Positions 1 to 8,808 of a stretch of DNA of 64,000 bases are shown in pieces. A program made the position numbers and the translations under genes. The notes under the pieces were generated by a model that was not told the origin of the DNA, ran no database searches, and saw only the letters and a program-made list of their open reading frames with translations. The DNA comes from an uncultured Erythrobacter sp. (GTDB taxonomy: Bacteria > Pseudomonadota > Alphaproteobacteria > Sphingomonadales > Sphingomonadaceae): contig NZ_OY284433.1 of assembly GCF_958304185.1 (NCBI RefSeq), forward strand, positions 1,798,001 through 1,862,000, read 5' to 3'. Within the stretch, counting starts at the first letter, position 1; every line of letters begins with the position of its first letter.

Positions 1-536
1 TTGCCATTGGCGTGGATGCGCCAGCCTTGCGGAAGACGCGGCTTCAGCGCTTCGGCCACGGCGGTGAGCGCGGGGACATCGCCGTGGTTGCTCTTGATGA
101 CGCAATAGAGATCGAGCCCGTCTTCGCTGACGATCCAGTGCCGGAACGCCTCGCCATCCAGCCCGGCGATCAGTTCAGGATGGAGCGCGCCGGGCGTGAC
201 GGTGGTCTGCGCCTGCACTTCAAGGTGGCGGTGCCAGACCGGATCGGGCGTGCCGTCGGCCATCAGGATGCAGCCGCCATTGGCGCAGATCGCCGGGGCC
301 TGCGCGATATCGACCCGCGACAGCACCTCGCGGCTGCGGGCGGTGACCGGCACCACCTCGCCATGCGCCAGCCACGCCATCAGCCCTTGCTGGGGCGGGG
401 TAGCATAGCCGCTGGGGCTGCCATCGACGAGGCGGCTCATCAGCCGCAGCGTATCATCCGGCCAATCGCCGCACTTGGGCCGCGTCTGGAACAGGCTGTC
501 GTCAAGGTCGGCCAAGATAAGCGGGCGGATGGTCAT
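1..536 (-). CDS. HAD-family hydrolase of the Ter cluster (C-terminus off window)
   Basis: The frame opens with ATG at 536, overlapping the TGA of the upstream phosphoribosyltransferase gene (ATGA), and stays open to the window edge, giving 178 residues. HAD motif I is seen near the N-terminus as DLDDSLFQT (nucleophile Asp10, Asp12), followed by a motif II-like stretch VVPVTARS. HAD phosphatases are known members of the nucleotide-like metabolite module that accompanies TerD/TerC genes, so dephosphorylation of a small phosphorylated metabolite is the inferred role. The substrate is unknown. The gene is last of the visible operon and continues beyond position 1. Confidence 0.8.
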   Translation of the reverse strand, partial: MTIRPLILADLDDSLFQTRPKCGDWPDDTLRLMSRLVDGSPSGYATPPQQGLMAWLAHGEVVPVTARSREVLSRVDIAQAPAICANGGCILMADGTPDPVWHRHLEVQAQTTVTPGALHPELIAGLDGEAFRHWIVSEDGLDLYCVIKSNHGDVPALTAVAEALKPRLPQGWRIHANG

Positions 537-1675
537 GCCTGCGCCCCGTAGCGGCATAGCGCCAGTTCCACCATGGCGCTGCTGCCCGCTTCGGCGACCC
601 AGCGCGCCAACTCGTCGGCTTGCGCCCCCGCAATCTCGGCGGCGATGACGATCCGGTCGGGCCGGTGCGCGAGGAGATTATAGACATGGCACACCGCGCC
701 CGAGCCATAGGCATCCGTCAGCGTGGTGACGCTCTGCATGGCGTGGCCGATCAGCGCGGGGGTGCGGGTGATCGACTGGATGGCGGTGATCGCGCCCTGC
801 GCGGCGAGGTCTTCAGCGATGCGCAGCGCTTCGTAGGCGTGCTCGCCATCGCCCAGCACCAGCACCCGTTTGCCCAGCGTGGCGGTGAGGGCCTCCCGTT
901 GCGCCGCCTCAGGCGCGAGCAGGCCGGTGCGGCTGCGCATTCCGGTGGCAGGCGCCGAGCCGTGGCGGTTGGCGGCGGGCGCGAGTGTGGCGGCGGCTTG
1001 CCCCGCCCCCGGCGTCCATTCGAGCGTGCCTGCGATCAAGGAATGGGCCGCAGCGGCACGCGGCATCCGCAACAGGAACCCACCCGCGCTCCAATCGGTG
1101 AGGCTGGCGCAATGCACCACCGCGATCTGCGGCAAGGCGCCGACCAGCGCCTCAGCCGCCTCGACGAAGGTGCTGCCGGTGCTGCATTCGTCATCGACGA
1201 TCACGAGGCTGCGCGCGGCGGCAAGTGTCGGTTCGATGTCCGCGCTTACCTGCACCATGTGCGAGGCGGCGTGGCTGTGGCCTTCCTCGAACCGGGTGAG
1301 GATGCGCGCGCCCGCCGCGATCTGGCGGCTGCTCTGGATATAGGCGCTGGCGACATCCGGGTGCCGCGCGCGCCATGCTGCCCACACGCTTTGCGCAAGG
1401 CCCGTCGCCGTCTCCGCCATGCCGCAGAATAGCACCGGCCCCGGCAGGTCGCCGGGGATTTGCGCGGCGAGCGCATCGGCAGCGGCGCGCAGGGCTTGCG
1501 GGGGCGTGGGGAGGTGACGCCCCAGCACCCGCGAGACGATCAGGAACCCGCGCTTGGGGTTGGCCCGTGCGGCGAAGTGGCACAGCTCGGCCACGCATTC
1601 AGGCGCAACCCCGCGCAGCACCAGCCGTCCGGTCGGCAGGTCGACCGTCACGCAGTCCTGCACCGGATCAGGCAT
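533..1675 (-). CDS. Phosphoribosyltransferase with TRSP C-terminal region, Ter cluster
   Basis: A 380-residue cytoplasmic protein. The start ATG at 1675 overlaps the stop of the TerD-protease gene (ATGCCTGA); an upstream extension in the same frame lies inside that gene and is low-quality sequence. A PRTase_2-type fold is suggested by FCGMAETATGLAQ near residue 83 and by the PRPP-binding loop VIVDDECSTGST at about 158-169. A TRSP-like segment (SRTGLLAPEA) follows around residue 250. Such proteins occur in the Ter-linked biosynthetic module, where they are predicted to make a nucleoside-like compound. The biochemical product is not established, so the function is family inference. Confidence 0.85.
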   Translation of the reverse strand: MPDPVQDCVTVDLPTGRLVLRGVAPECVAELCHFAARANPKRGFLIVSRVLGRHLPTPPQALRAAADALAAQIPGDLPGPVLFCGMAETATGLAQSVWAAWRARHPDVASAYIQSSRQIAAGARILTRFEEGHSHAASHMVQVSADIEPTLAAARSLVIVDDECSTGSTFVEAAEALVGALPQIAVVHCASLTDWSAGGFLLRMPRAAAAHSLIAGTLEWTPGAGQAAATLAPAANRHGSAPATGMRSRTGLLAPEAAQREALTATLGKRVLVLGDGEHAYEALRIAEDLAAQGAITAIQSITRTPALIGHAMQSVTTLTDAYGSGAVCHVYNLLAHRPDRIVIAAEIAGAQADELARWVAEAGSSAMVELALCRYGAQA

Positions 1676-2819
1676 GGATGATGATGCTGACCACCGCACT
1701 GCGCGCCCGCCCCACGACATTGCGGCGCACGTTATCGGTCGAGATCGCGATCGGCGGCAGGTCTGCGCCGGCCGCCGCTGCCATCTCGAACACCATCGCC
1801 GCGCGGATGCCGAAATTGACGTTCTCCGAAATCGACCCACGGTTGCGCATATTGTCATGCGCCAAGCTTGCCGAGGTGATGCCGACCAGATTACCGAATT
1901 CGTCGATGATCGCCCCGCCGGACGAGCCTGAGCCAATCGGCGCGCTGAACTGGAAGCGCGAAATGTCTCCGCCTCCGCCCGTGAGGCCGGAGACATTGCC
2001 GGTGGTGACCTTGAGATCGGCCCCCAGCACGTCGATCAGCGGGAAGCCCGCGGCCATGATATCCTCACCCAGAAACAGCGGCGATCCGATCCTGAGCGGC
2101 AGCGGCGCGCCTGCGGTCTGGCAGCGCAGCAGCGCCAGATCGTGCTGGGCATCGACTGCGAGCACCACGCCGGAATCGCGCGCGGGGCCGACCTCGAAAC
2201 GCTGGCCATCCTCAACCACATGGGCATTGGTGACGATCAGATCGGGCGCGATCAGCACCCCGCTGCCCGAACCGATCAACTGGCCCGGCACCGGCTTGGG
2301 GCGGTTATGTCCGCGCCCGTCGGGATGCGGTATAGGGCCGTTCCCCGGTGGCGGCACATCGGGCACATTGCGAAACGGCACCGTCACCGATCCGAGATTG
2401 CGCGCCCGGACATAGGCGTCGATCCCGAAGGTGAAGCCCTCGTTCGACAGCTTCATCCGCCGCTCGCCATTGCGGGTATAAACCTCGGCAAGGATCACGG
2501 CGGCGAGTTGTTCGGTCGGCGGGGGCATCACATGGGTGGTGCCGTCCACCTCCATGTGGATCGGGTAGGCGGCATTGGCAAAGCCGCCGTGGCGATCATC
2601 CATGACATAGGCGACGATCTCGAAATCGCCTTCCAGCTCGGCCATGCCGTCCATGAACCAATGCTGCGGATCAATCCGTTCAAAGGCGAGCACCCGCCCG
2701 CCGCCGCTCGGACTGATCGCCGCGACCGCGATGCGCTGGCCTTCCGGCCCTTGCAGACGGATGCGGCAGTCAGCCTTGGCGCTGACAGGCACGCGCTGTC
2801 CGGGCTGGGCAGGTTGCAT
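1668..2819 (-). CDS. TerD-like domain fused to trypsin-like serine protease
   Basis: A 383-residue protein. ATG at 2819 is chosen because it follows a purine-rich GGGACGGGA and the longer frame would run into the upstream terD gene. Residues 1-150 resemble the TerD/stress-protein fold: the stretch ILAEVYTRNGERRMKLSNEG matches the conserved TerD segment that reads [17 protein letters not shown] in the neighbouring paralogue. A Pro/Gly-rich linker (about 151-180) leads to a chymotrypsin-fold domain with a complete triad: His200 in TNAHVV, Asp227 in HDLALL and Ser300 in GSSGG. No signal peptide is visible, so the protease should be cytoplasmic. It probably couples Ter signalling to proteolysis; the substrate is unknown. 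Confidence 0.85.
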   Translation of the reverse strand: MQPAQPGQRVPVSAKADCRIRLQGPEGQRIAVAAISPSGGGRVLAFERIDPQHWFMDGMAELEGDFEIVAYVMDDRHGGFANAAYPIHMEVDGTTHVMPPPTEQLAAVILAEVYTRNGERRMKLSNEGFTFGIDAYVRARNLGSVTVPFRNVPDVPPPGNGPIPHPDGRGHNRPKPVPGQLIGSGSGVLIAPDLIVTNAHVVEDGQRFEVGPARDSGVVLAVDAQHDLALLRCQTAGAPLPLRIGSPLFLGEDIMAAGFPLIDVLGADLKVTTGNVSGLTGGGGDISRFQFSAPIGSGSSGGAIIDEFGNLVGITSASLAHDNMRNRGSISENVNFGIRAAMVFEMAAAAGADLPPIAISTDNVRRNVVGRARSAVVSIIIHA

Positions 2820-2838
2820 GGCCGCGTCCCGTCCCGGA

Positions 2839-3420
2839 TCAGGCGATGTTGACACCCATCGCGCCTGCCAGACCCGCAAGCCCGCTGCGCCAGCCTTCGC
2901 CGATCGCCTTGACCTTGATGTCGCCTTCATTGCCGCGATAGAGTTCGACGAAGATCATCGCGACATTCATCGAGGCGTCTTCGGACAGGTCGTAGCGGGC
3001 GAGTTCCTTGCCATCGGCCACGTTGGTCACGCGCGCAAAGGCGTTCTGCACCGAGCCGAAGTTCTGCCCGTTGATTTCGCCATCATGGATGGTGACCGCG
3101 ATCACGACCTTCTTGGCATCGGGCGAAAGCCTGCTGAAGTCGATGCGGATCGTCTCGTCATCGCCCTCGCCATCACCCGTGCGGTTGTCGCCGCTATAGA
3201 CCACTGCGCCATCAGGCGAGGTCTTGTTGTTGTAGAAGATGAAATGCGCGTCCGAGAGCACCTTGTCATTGGCGCCGATCACGAAGGCCGAGGCATCGAG
3301 ATCGAACGCCGCGCCATCGGTGCGCCGCACGTCCCAGCCGAGGCCAACCATGACCGCGTTGAGACCCGGGGCTTCCTTCGACAGCGAGACATTGCCGCCC
3401 TTGCTGAGCGAAACCGCCAT
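2839..3420 (-). CDS. terD: TerD-family calcium-binding stress protein
   Basis: A 193-residue protein covering the whole TerD family length. It has the family start [20 protein letters not shown], the segment [15 protein letters not shown], the calcium-site signature [15 protein letters not shown] and the late [10 protein letters not shown] segment. It is a close paralogue of the next gene upstream (3502-4080), so a tandem duplication is likely. TerD proteins bind Ca2+ and act in the cytoplasm in resistance to tellurite, phage and other stress. The assignment to TerD rather than TerE cannot be made from sequence alone. Confidence 0.93.
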   Translation of the reverse strand: MAVSLSKGGNVSLSKEAPGLNAVMVGLGWDVRRTDGAAFDLDASAFVIGANDKVLSDAHFIFYNNKTSPDGAVVYSGDNRTGDGEGDDETIRIDFSRLSPDAKKVVIAVTIHDGEINGQNFGSVQNAFARVTNVADGKELARYDLSEDASMNVAMIFVELYRGNEGDIKVKAIGEGWRSGLAGLAGAMGVNIA

Positions 3421-3501
3421 ATTCTGTGCTTCCCTGTGTAAAATGGCCTGTGTTAACTGGCGCGCGGCCCGGGCACCTGCCCTGACCGCGCCCCCAAGCC
3501 T

Positions 3502-4080
3502 TTAGCCGACATTGACGCCGAAATGCGCCGCGAGCGGGCCGAGCCCGCCCTTGAAGCCCTGACCAACCGCGCGGAACTTCCATTCCGCCCCGTGGCGATA
3601 GACTTCGCCGAGGATCATCGCGGTTTCGACCGAAGCGTCTTCCGACAGGTCATAGCGTACGACTTCATTGTTGTTGTTGGCGTCGACCAGACGGATGAAG
3701 GCGTTGGAGACTTGGCCGAAGGTCTGGCCGTTCTCGTCGCCATTGTAGATCGTCACCACGACAGCAACCTTGTCGACATCGGCGGGCATCTTCGAGAGGG
3801 TGATCTCGATCTGCTCGTCATCGCCGTCACCTTCGCCGGTGCGGTTGTCGCCCTGATGGATGACCGCGCCGCCGGCGACGTTCTTGTTGTTGTAGAAGCA
3901 GAAATCGGTGTCGTTGCGGACCTTGCCGTCGCCCTTGCAGAGGAACGCCGACGCATCGAGGTCGAAATCCTTACCGTCGGTCGCACGCACGTCCCAGCCG
4001 AGGCCGACCATGATGCGGTCAAGCCCGGGGGCTTCCTTTGACAGGCTGACATTGCCACCCTTCGACAGTGAGATAGCCAT
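3502..4080 (-). CDS. terD: TerD-family calcium-binding stress protein, second copy
   Basis: A 192-residue canonical TerD/TerE protein ([75 protein letters not shown]). It lies 81 bases upstream of its paralogue and shares most conserved blocks with it. The acidic DGDDEQ segment forms the Ca2+ site known from TerD structures. ATG at 4080 follows GGAAAGGAAGACGG on the minus strand, a good ribosome binding site. It is co-oriented with TerC at 4159-5226, which matches the common TerC-TerD functional pairing. Confidence 0.93.
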   Translation of the reverse strand: MAISLSKGGNVSLSKEAPGLDRIMVGLGWDVRATDGKDFDLDASAFLCKGDGKVRNDTDFCFYNNKNVAGGAVIHQGDNRTGEGDGDDEQIEITLSKMPADVDKVAVVVTIYNGDENGQTFGQVSNAFIRLVDANNNNEVVRYDLSEDASVETAMILGEVYRHGAEWKFRAVGQGFKGGLGPLAAHFGVNVG

Positions 4081-4158
4081 AATCCGTCTTCCTTTCCCAA
4101 GTCTGGCGGCGACCGGGACTGCCCCGGCCGCAACCCAAGATGAATGTTGCGCCGCCGA

Positions 4159-5226
4159 TCAGGCCAGCGCGTCTTCAGGCTCCCCGTCCGGGTTGGCCCC
4201 CTCTGGATTTGCACGGTTCCAGCGCACCGACGACCAGAACGCGAGGCCGATCAACACCGCGCCGATCAGGCCGGTGACGACTTCGGGAATGTGCGCAAAG
4301 GTGTTGATGTACATGATCACCGCCAGCGCCATGATCGCATAGAAGGCGCCGTGTTCGAGATAGCGATATTCCGACATGGTGCCCTTGCGCACGAGGAAGA
4401 TCGTCATCGACCGCACGAACATCGCGCCGATCCCCAGACCGATGGCGATGATGATGAGGTTATTGGTCAGCGCAAACGCCCCGATCACTCCGTCGAACGA
4501 GAAGCTGGCATCCAGCACTTCGAGATAGAGGAACGCGCCGAAGCCCGCCTTGGCGACATCGCCGGTGGTCGGCGTGGGCGGTTCGAGCAGGTGGTTGATG
4601 ATCTCCACGCCGAGATAGGTCAGCAGACCGGCAATCGCGGCGATGATGAAGGTCAGCGCGTCGGCATCGGCCAGCATGGTCGACGTCGCCCAGGTGCCAG
4701 CCAGCACCAGCCCGATGGCAATCGCCTCGATATCGGCGACCTTGGCCAGCGGACGTTCAATCGCTTCGATCCAGTTCACTTCCTTGTCGGAATCGAAGAA
4801 GTATTTGAGACCCACCATCCCGAGGAACGCGCCGCCAAAGCCCATCAGCCCGATATGCGCTTCGCTGACGATGCGCTGATATTCGGTCGGTTCATTCAGC
4901 GCGAGCTTCATCGCCTCAATTGGGCCGAGCGAGGCTGCGACCATCACGATCACCAGCGGGAACACGATCCGCATCCCGAAGACCGCAATCGCGATCCCCC
5001 AGGTCAGGAACCGCTGCTGCCAGAGCGGGCTCATGTCCTTGAGCACCGAGGCGTTAACCGCAGCGTTATCGAAGGACAGCGACACTTCCAGCACCGCCAG
5101 CACCGCGCAAATCCACACGATCCCCAGCATACCATCAATGGTGCCGGTCAGCTCCCAGCCGTACCAGCCGCCCAGGACAAGGCCGAAGGCCGTAAACAGC
5201 AGCGAACCGCCGAAGTGTTTGAACAT
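4159..5226 (-). CDS. TerC/DUF475-family integral membrane protein
   Basis: A 355-residue polytopic membrane protein with about eight or nine hydrophobic segments. It matches the DUF475 branch of the TerC superfamily: an acidic intramembrane motif in the second segment (LEVSLSFDNAAVNA) is echoed later in LEVLDASFSFDGVIG, as expected for the two-repeat TerC architecture. TerC proteins are implicated in metal-ion handling and in anchoring TerD proteins at the inner membrane. The gene sits between the terA-like and terD genes of the same operon. The tail after the last helix is short, polar and acidic. Confidence 0.92.
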   Translation of the reverse strand: MFKHFGGSLLFTAFGLVLGGWYGWELTGTIDGMLGIVWICAVLAVLEVSLSFDNAAVNASVLKDMSPLWQQRFLTWGIAIAVFGMRIVFPLVIVMVAASLGPIEAMKLALNEPTEYQRIVSEAHIGLMGFGGAFLGMVGLKYFFDSDKEVNWIEAIERPLAKVADIEAIAIGLVLAGTWATSTMLADADALTFIIAAIAGLLTYLGVEIINHLLEPPTPTTGDVAKAGFGAFLYLEVLDASFSFDGVIGAFALTNNLIIIAIGLGIGAMFVRSMTIFLVRKGTMSEYRYLEHGAFYAIMALAVIMYINTFAHIPEVVTGLIGAVLIGLAFWSSVRWNRANPEGANPDGEPEDALA

Positions 5227-5270
5227 CGAAAAATCTTCCTTCTGGCCGTGTGATACGGCAGTCTTGTTGC

Positions 5271-6467
5271 TCAGTCCTTACTGCCGCGCGTCCATTGTAG
5301 ATAGACGCCGATATCCTCGGCAAAGGGTTTCTGGCTGGAATAGAAGCGCATCAACCGGCTCATCTTGAGCTCCCCGCCGACATTGTCGATTGTGGCGATC
5401 CCACACAACCGCTCACGGCTACCGGTTTCGTCCATCCGCACCTCGATTTCAGGCTGGCCCGGAATGTTGAGCCGGACGACCCCATCGGTCTCAGCCCAGT
5501 TGGGCGCACCCTCATAGATCAGCGCGAACACGCCGATGCGGCGGATATGGTCGAAATACTGGCCGTTGACGCGGATCGTCTCGCCCGCGGCAACCGCGCC
5601 GGTCCGGTCATCGCCTGACAGCTCGATAAAGGGCGGCTGGTTGTAAGCGCCGAAGCTGCGGCCCAGCGCCTGGATGCAGCCTGCGCCCATGCCGTCGGCC
5701 AGTTCGAAGATCACGCCCAGATCAAGGTCAAGCTGCTGCGATCCGCCGAAGAAGCCCTTCTTCTGGGTGCGCGCGGTCCAATTGAGGTTGAGCACGATCT
5801 CCCCGAACGTGTTGCCCTGCTTCTTCAGGCTGACCGAGGAATTGCCCTTGTCGAGGCTGATCTTCTTCAGGCTGACCGGCGCTGCGGGCGGCGGAGGCGG
5901 AGGAGGAGGGGGCGGTGGCGGCGGCGGCGGTGCCGGAGGAGGCGGGGGAGGGGCTGGCGCAGGTGCAGGCTCGTCCACCTCACCGCCGAAATGTCCGATC
6001 AGCGCGCCCAGCCCGCCAGCAAACCCGGCCGCAATCGTGCCCAGCTTCAAGCCGGAGGAATGGCGGTAAATCTCTGCCAGCATCACCGCCTTTTCGTTGG
6101 TCAGCGCGGCGGCGGCATCGAAAGTCGCCTTGCCGCCATCGATGCTCACCATCAGCGGGCGGGATTCGCCCACCGCGCGGCTATCATGGGTCGCGGTGAA
6201 CACGATCCGGTCGATGCTCGCGGGCAGCCGGTCGAGATCGAGTGCAAAGCTGGCAGCGTTGCCGCTGCTGGTCATCCGCACTTCGCCGCCGGGGGTGGCG
6301 GGGTTGGAGAACAGCACGACATAGCGGTCGTCGCCGATCTTCTGGCCGGGTTCGAGCCCGAAAGCGGCAATGTCGATCCCGTCCATCCCGAACTCGACCT
6401 TGACCTCGCATTGCGAGCCAACTCCAAGATCGGCGAGGGAGCGCTTTTCCCCACGTTGCAGCTGCAT
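5271..6467 (-). CDS. terA: TerA-like protein: two TerD-type domains joined by a polyproline linker
   Basis: A 398-residue protein starting at ATG 6467 (MQLQRGEKRSLADL); an upstream extension has no family similarity. Residues 1-160 form a degenerate TerD-like domain ending in the typical LAEIYRHSSGLKL. A linker at about 165-199 is almost entirely Pro and Ala. The C-terminal domain (SLKKISLDKGNSSVSLKKQG onward) resembles the TerA C-terminal region, with ELSGDDRTGAVAAGETI in place of the full acidic Ca2+ loop, so calcium binding there is doubtful. TerA-like proteins act with TerD and TerC. The linker is encoded by a GGC/GGA-rich tract on the plus strand that could be prone to slippage. Confidence 0.85.
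   Translation of the reverse strand: MQLQRGEKRSLADLGVGSQCEVKVEFGMDGIDIAAFGLEPGQKIGDDRYVVLFSNPATPGGEVRMTSSGNAASFALDLDRLPASIDRIVFTATHDSRAVGESRPLMVSIDGGKATFDAAAALTNEKAVMLAEIYRHSSGLKLGTIAAGFAGGLGALIGHFGGEVDEPAPAPAPPPPPPAPPPPPPPPPPPPPPPAAPVSLKKISLDKGNSSVSLKKQGNTFGEIVLNLNWTARTQKKGFFGGSQQLDLDLGVIFELADGMGAGCIQALGRSFGAYNQPPFIELSGDDRTGAVAAGETIRVNGQYFDHIRRIGVFALIYEGAPNWAETDGVVRLNIPGQPEIEVRMDETGSRERLCGIATIDNVGGELKMSRLMRFYSSQKPFAEDIGVYLQWTRGSKD
5872..5975. repeat. Low-complexity proline-codon tract inside the terA-like gene
   Basis: On the plus strand this stretch is almost only G with scattered C and A (repeated GGC/GGA/GGG triplets). Read on the minus strand it encodes a run of about thirty Pro and Ala residues linking the two TerD-type domains. 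The simple triplet repeat makes length variation between strains plausible; that is inference. Confidence 0.8.
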
Positions 6468-6527
6468 ACGACTGGCTCCGGCTAAAGATGAAAGGAAGGG
6501 TGCGGCGCAATCGAGCGCTGCGGCCAA

Positions 6528-7109
6528 TCAGAGGATCGCGCGGGCCGGTGCCGTCAGGTCATGGACCGTGCGCCCGCCGGTGCGTTCGCCAATCGCCTTG
6601 AAATCCCACTGCCCGCCATTGCGCGACAGGCTCGCGAGGATCAGCCCGGTGTGCGAGCCGGAGTCCGAAATGTCGAACCGCGCCAGTTCCTTGCCGCTGC
6701 GCTTGTCGACCACCCGGCCGAACGCATTGGCGACCTTGTCGAAGGTCTGCCCGCGAAAGCTGTTCACGGTGAGGACGAGATATTCGACCTTGGTGTCGAG
6801 CCGGTCGAGCTCGATGGCGATGCTTTCGTCATCCCCGTCGCCCTCACCCGTCAGATTGTCGCCGCTGTGGCGGATCGTGCCCGAGGCGTTGGTGAGCTTG
6901 CCGAACCACACGGATTCCAGCACGGTCTTGTCGCCATCGAAGGTGATGCACGAGGCATCAAGGTCGATATCGCCCCCGCCGCCGAGCAGGCCGCCGAAGA
7001 AGCCCTTCTTGGCCACATCCCAGCCCACGCCGAGGCTGATCTGCGTCAACCCGTTGGGGGCCTCTTTCGCGAGGCTGACCGACTGGCTCTTCTGAAGCGA
7101 AATACCCAC
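6528..7109 (-). CDS. TerD-family protein (TerZ/TerX-like), first gene of the Ter operon
   Basis: I choose the GTG at 7109, which sits six bases after GCGGGGGATCA on the minus strand and gives 193 residues, the length of the other TerD copies; an ATG further upstream at 7142 would overlap the predicted transcription start. Family blocks are present: [53 protein letters not shown] and GLILASLSRNGGQWDFKAIG. The GFFGG insertion recurs in the adjacent TerA-like protein, as is common in TerZ/TerA types. It is promoter-proximal in the operon. Confidence 0.88.
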   Translation of the reverse strand: MGISLQKSQSVSLAKEAPNGLTQISLGVGWDVAKKGFFGGLLGGGGDIDLDASCITFDGDKTVLESVWFGKLTNASGTIRHSGDNLTGEGDGDDESIAIELDRLDTKVEYLVLTVNSFRGQTFDKVANAFGRVVDKRSGKELARFDISDSGSHTGLILASLSRNGGQWDFKAIGERTGGRTVHDLTAPARAIL

Positions 7110-7147
7110 TGATCCCCCGCGTAACTGCGCTGTTTGTCCCAAATCGG

Positions 7148-7176
7148 GATATCCCCGAAGGCCATAGGGGTGTCAA
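7148..7176 (-). promoter_or_regulatory. Predicted sigma70-type promoter of the Ter operon
   Basis: On the minus strand a perfect -35 box TTGACA (7176-7171) is followed after 17 bases by GATATC (7153-7148), which matches three of six -10 positions. The predicted start near 7141 leaves a leader of about 30 bases before the GTG of the first terD-like gene. No other gene intervenes. Confidence 0.6.
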
Positions 7177-7330
7177 CCCTACGCCAGAGGGGGTTGCAAG
7201 GGGCTTACGGCTGTTATCATTACGCTTTCATTAAAGGATTGCGCGGGGGCGACAGCATCAACCAATGCGCTTGATCTTGTGCCCCGAATGGCGCTGGATG
7301 AAGGCGAGTGCCGTCCCCTTCGCCCTGCGT

Positions 7331-7960
7331 CTACAATCCGAAGCTGCCTTTCAGCCCGTCGATCACATATTGCGCCGCGAGTGCGGCCAGCAACACGCCG
7401 AGCAGGCGGGTGATGACCGCTTCGACCTTGTCGCCCAGCAGCCGGATCAGCGGGCCTGCCGCCACCAACGCGGCCGCCGTGATCGCCAAGACGGCGGCCA
7501 GCGCGGCGAGCACTTCGAACATCTCGGGCCAGGTCTCAGCCTCGTTCATCAGCAGCATGATCGCCGCAATCGCGCCCGGCCCGGCCAGCATCGGCATCGC
7601 CATCGGGAAGACCGACACGTCCTCGATCTCGGGCGTGGCGGCGATTTTCTCGGCGCGTTCTTCGCGGCGCTGGGTGCGCTTTTCGAACACCATGTCGAAA
7701 GCGATGAAGAACAGCATCAGCCCGCCCGCGATGCGGAACGAGTTCAGTTCAATATGCAGCGCGCCCAACAATTCCTGCCCGAACAGCGCAAAGATCAACA
7801 GGATGATCGAGGCGATCCACGTCGCCCGCAGCGCCATGCTGCGCGCCTGTTGCGGCGTCGCGCCCTTGGTCAGCCCGGCGTAGATCGGCGCGCACCCCGG
7901 CGGGTCGATCACCACGAACAGGGTGATGAAGGCGGAAAAGAAGAGTTCGGTCAGGACCAT
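7331..7960 (-). CDS. marC: MarC-family integral membrane protein
   Basis: A 209-residue protein with six hydrophobic segments and MarC/UPF0056 features: the N-terminal FFSAFITLFVVIDPPG, the mid-protein FRIAGGLMLFFIAFDM and PMAMPMLAGPGAIAAIMLL. The family is named for the multiple-antibiotic-resistance locus, but its transport role was not confirmed, so the function is unknown. A charged cytoplasmic loop (KRTQRREERAEK) lies around residue 95. It follows the lipoprotein gene by 18 bases and may share its transcript. Confidence 0.93.
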   Translation of the reverse strand: MVLTELFFSAFITLFVVIDPPGCAPIYAGLTKGATPQQARSMALRATWIASIILLIFALFGQELLGALHIELNSFRIAGGLMLFFIAFDMVFEKRTQRREERAEKIAATPEIEDVSVFPMAMPMLAGPGAIAAIMLLMNEAETWPEMFEVLAALAAVLAITAAALVAAGPLIRLLGDKVEAVITRLLGVLLAALAAQYVIDGLKGSFGL

Positions 7961-7978
7961 TACGCGCGGCCCCTCACA

Positions 7979-8758
7979 TCATTTGGTGGCAGGAGCAAGG
8001 CTTTGTTCGATCGCGGTGACCCAGCGGCCCTGATAGAAGTAATCCGCCGCGACATAGCGCGTGCCGTCCGCCCGGTGCTCCCAGCGCCAGCGCAGCGTGC
8101 CGTCGCGCGACAGCTTGGCGTCGGCCTTGCCGTCTTCGCCGATGGGGATGGCGGGCGGCGGGGGCGTGCCATTGGAGCCGCGCGGACAGGTCGCGACGAG
8201 GCCGGTCACAGCGTCGATTTCGGTGACGACGATATCGCCCTCTTGCACCGGCTTCCTTGGCGGAGGCTGCGGCACATCATCGCCGCCGACATCGTAGGTG
8301 TAGCGATAGGAGTTATCCGCCTGCCGCTCCCACACGGTGACGAAACTGCCGACCTTGCCCTCGGGATCGCGGTAACGACCCTTGCTCACCGCCAGCGCCC
8401 CGTCACAGCTCATCGCGACAACGCGCGCGTCCCACTGCACCGCGGAAGGCGGATCGGTCTGCGTGGCGAGCCAGGGTTCGATCGGGAACGGCCCGTTCTC
8501 GCCGTGGAGCAAGGCGCCGGGCGCGGCGAACATCCGGAACGCGGTCCACTGCCCCCGCTCGCGGGCAGCGCGCGAGAAAGCGGCTTCGGTGGCAACGATG
8601 GTGCTCGGCTGCGCAGCCCCTGGCGCTACGGTCAGAACCCGGTTGATCTGCTCCACCGCGCGGCGACTGGGCTTGGGCGGCCCCCCGCCGCCAGCGCAAG
8701 CCGACAGGGCGAGGGAAAGGGCGGCGAATCCAAGGAGTGCAGGCGCGGATCTGATCAT
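7979..8758 (-). CDS. Putative lipoprotein of unknown function
   Basis: A 259-residue protein with a lipoprotein signal: MIRSAPALLGFAALSLALSAC ends in a lipobox, followed by a Gly-rich tether. The mature part has Trp- and Tyr-containing motifs (WTAFRMFAAPGALLHG, WRWEHRADGTRYVAADYFYQGRW) suggesting a secreted NTF2-like or beta-rich fold, but I do not recognise a named family. It lies between marC and folD on the same strand. The predicted site is the periplasmic or outer-membrane face. Confidence 0.75.
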   Translation of the reverse strand: MIRSAPALLGFAALSLALSACAGGGGPPKPSRRAVEQINRVLTVAPGAAQPSTIVATEAAFSRAARERGQWTAFRMFAAPGALLHGENGPFPIEPWLATQTDPPSAVQWDARVVAMSCDGALAVSKGRYRDPEGKVGSFVTVWERQADNSYRYTYDVGGDDVPQPPPRKPVQEGDIVVTEIDAVTGLVATCPRGSNGTPPPPAIPIGEDGKADAKLSRDGTLRWRWEHRADGTRYVAADYFYQGRWVTAIEQSLAPATK

Positions 8759-8808
8759 GGAGGCAGTCTATCCGCTTGGCCCGCGCTTGTCGAAGGGCGA
8801 GCGCGTTA

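Noticed and set aside
12-551. Open frame on the plus strand at the left edge
   Set aside because: It is antisense to the HAD hydrolase gene, whose motif I and overlap with the upstream gene make the minus-strand reading clear.
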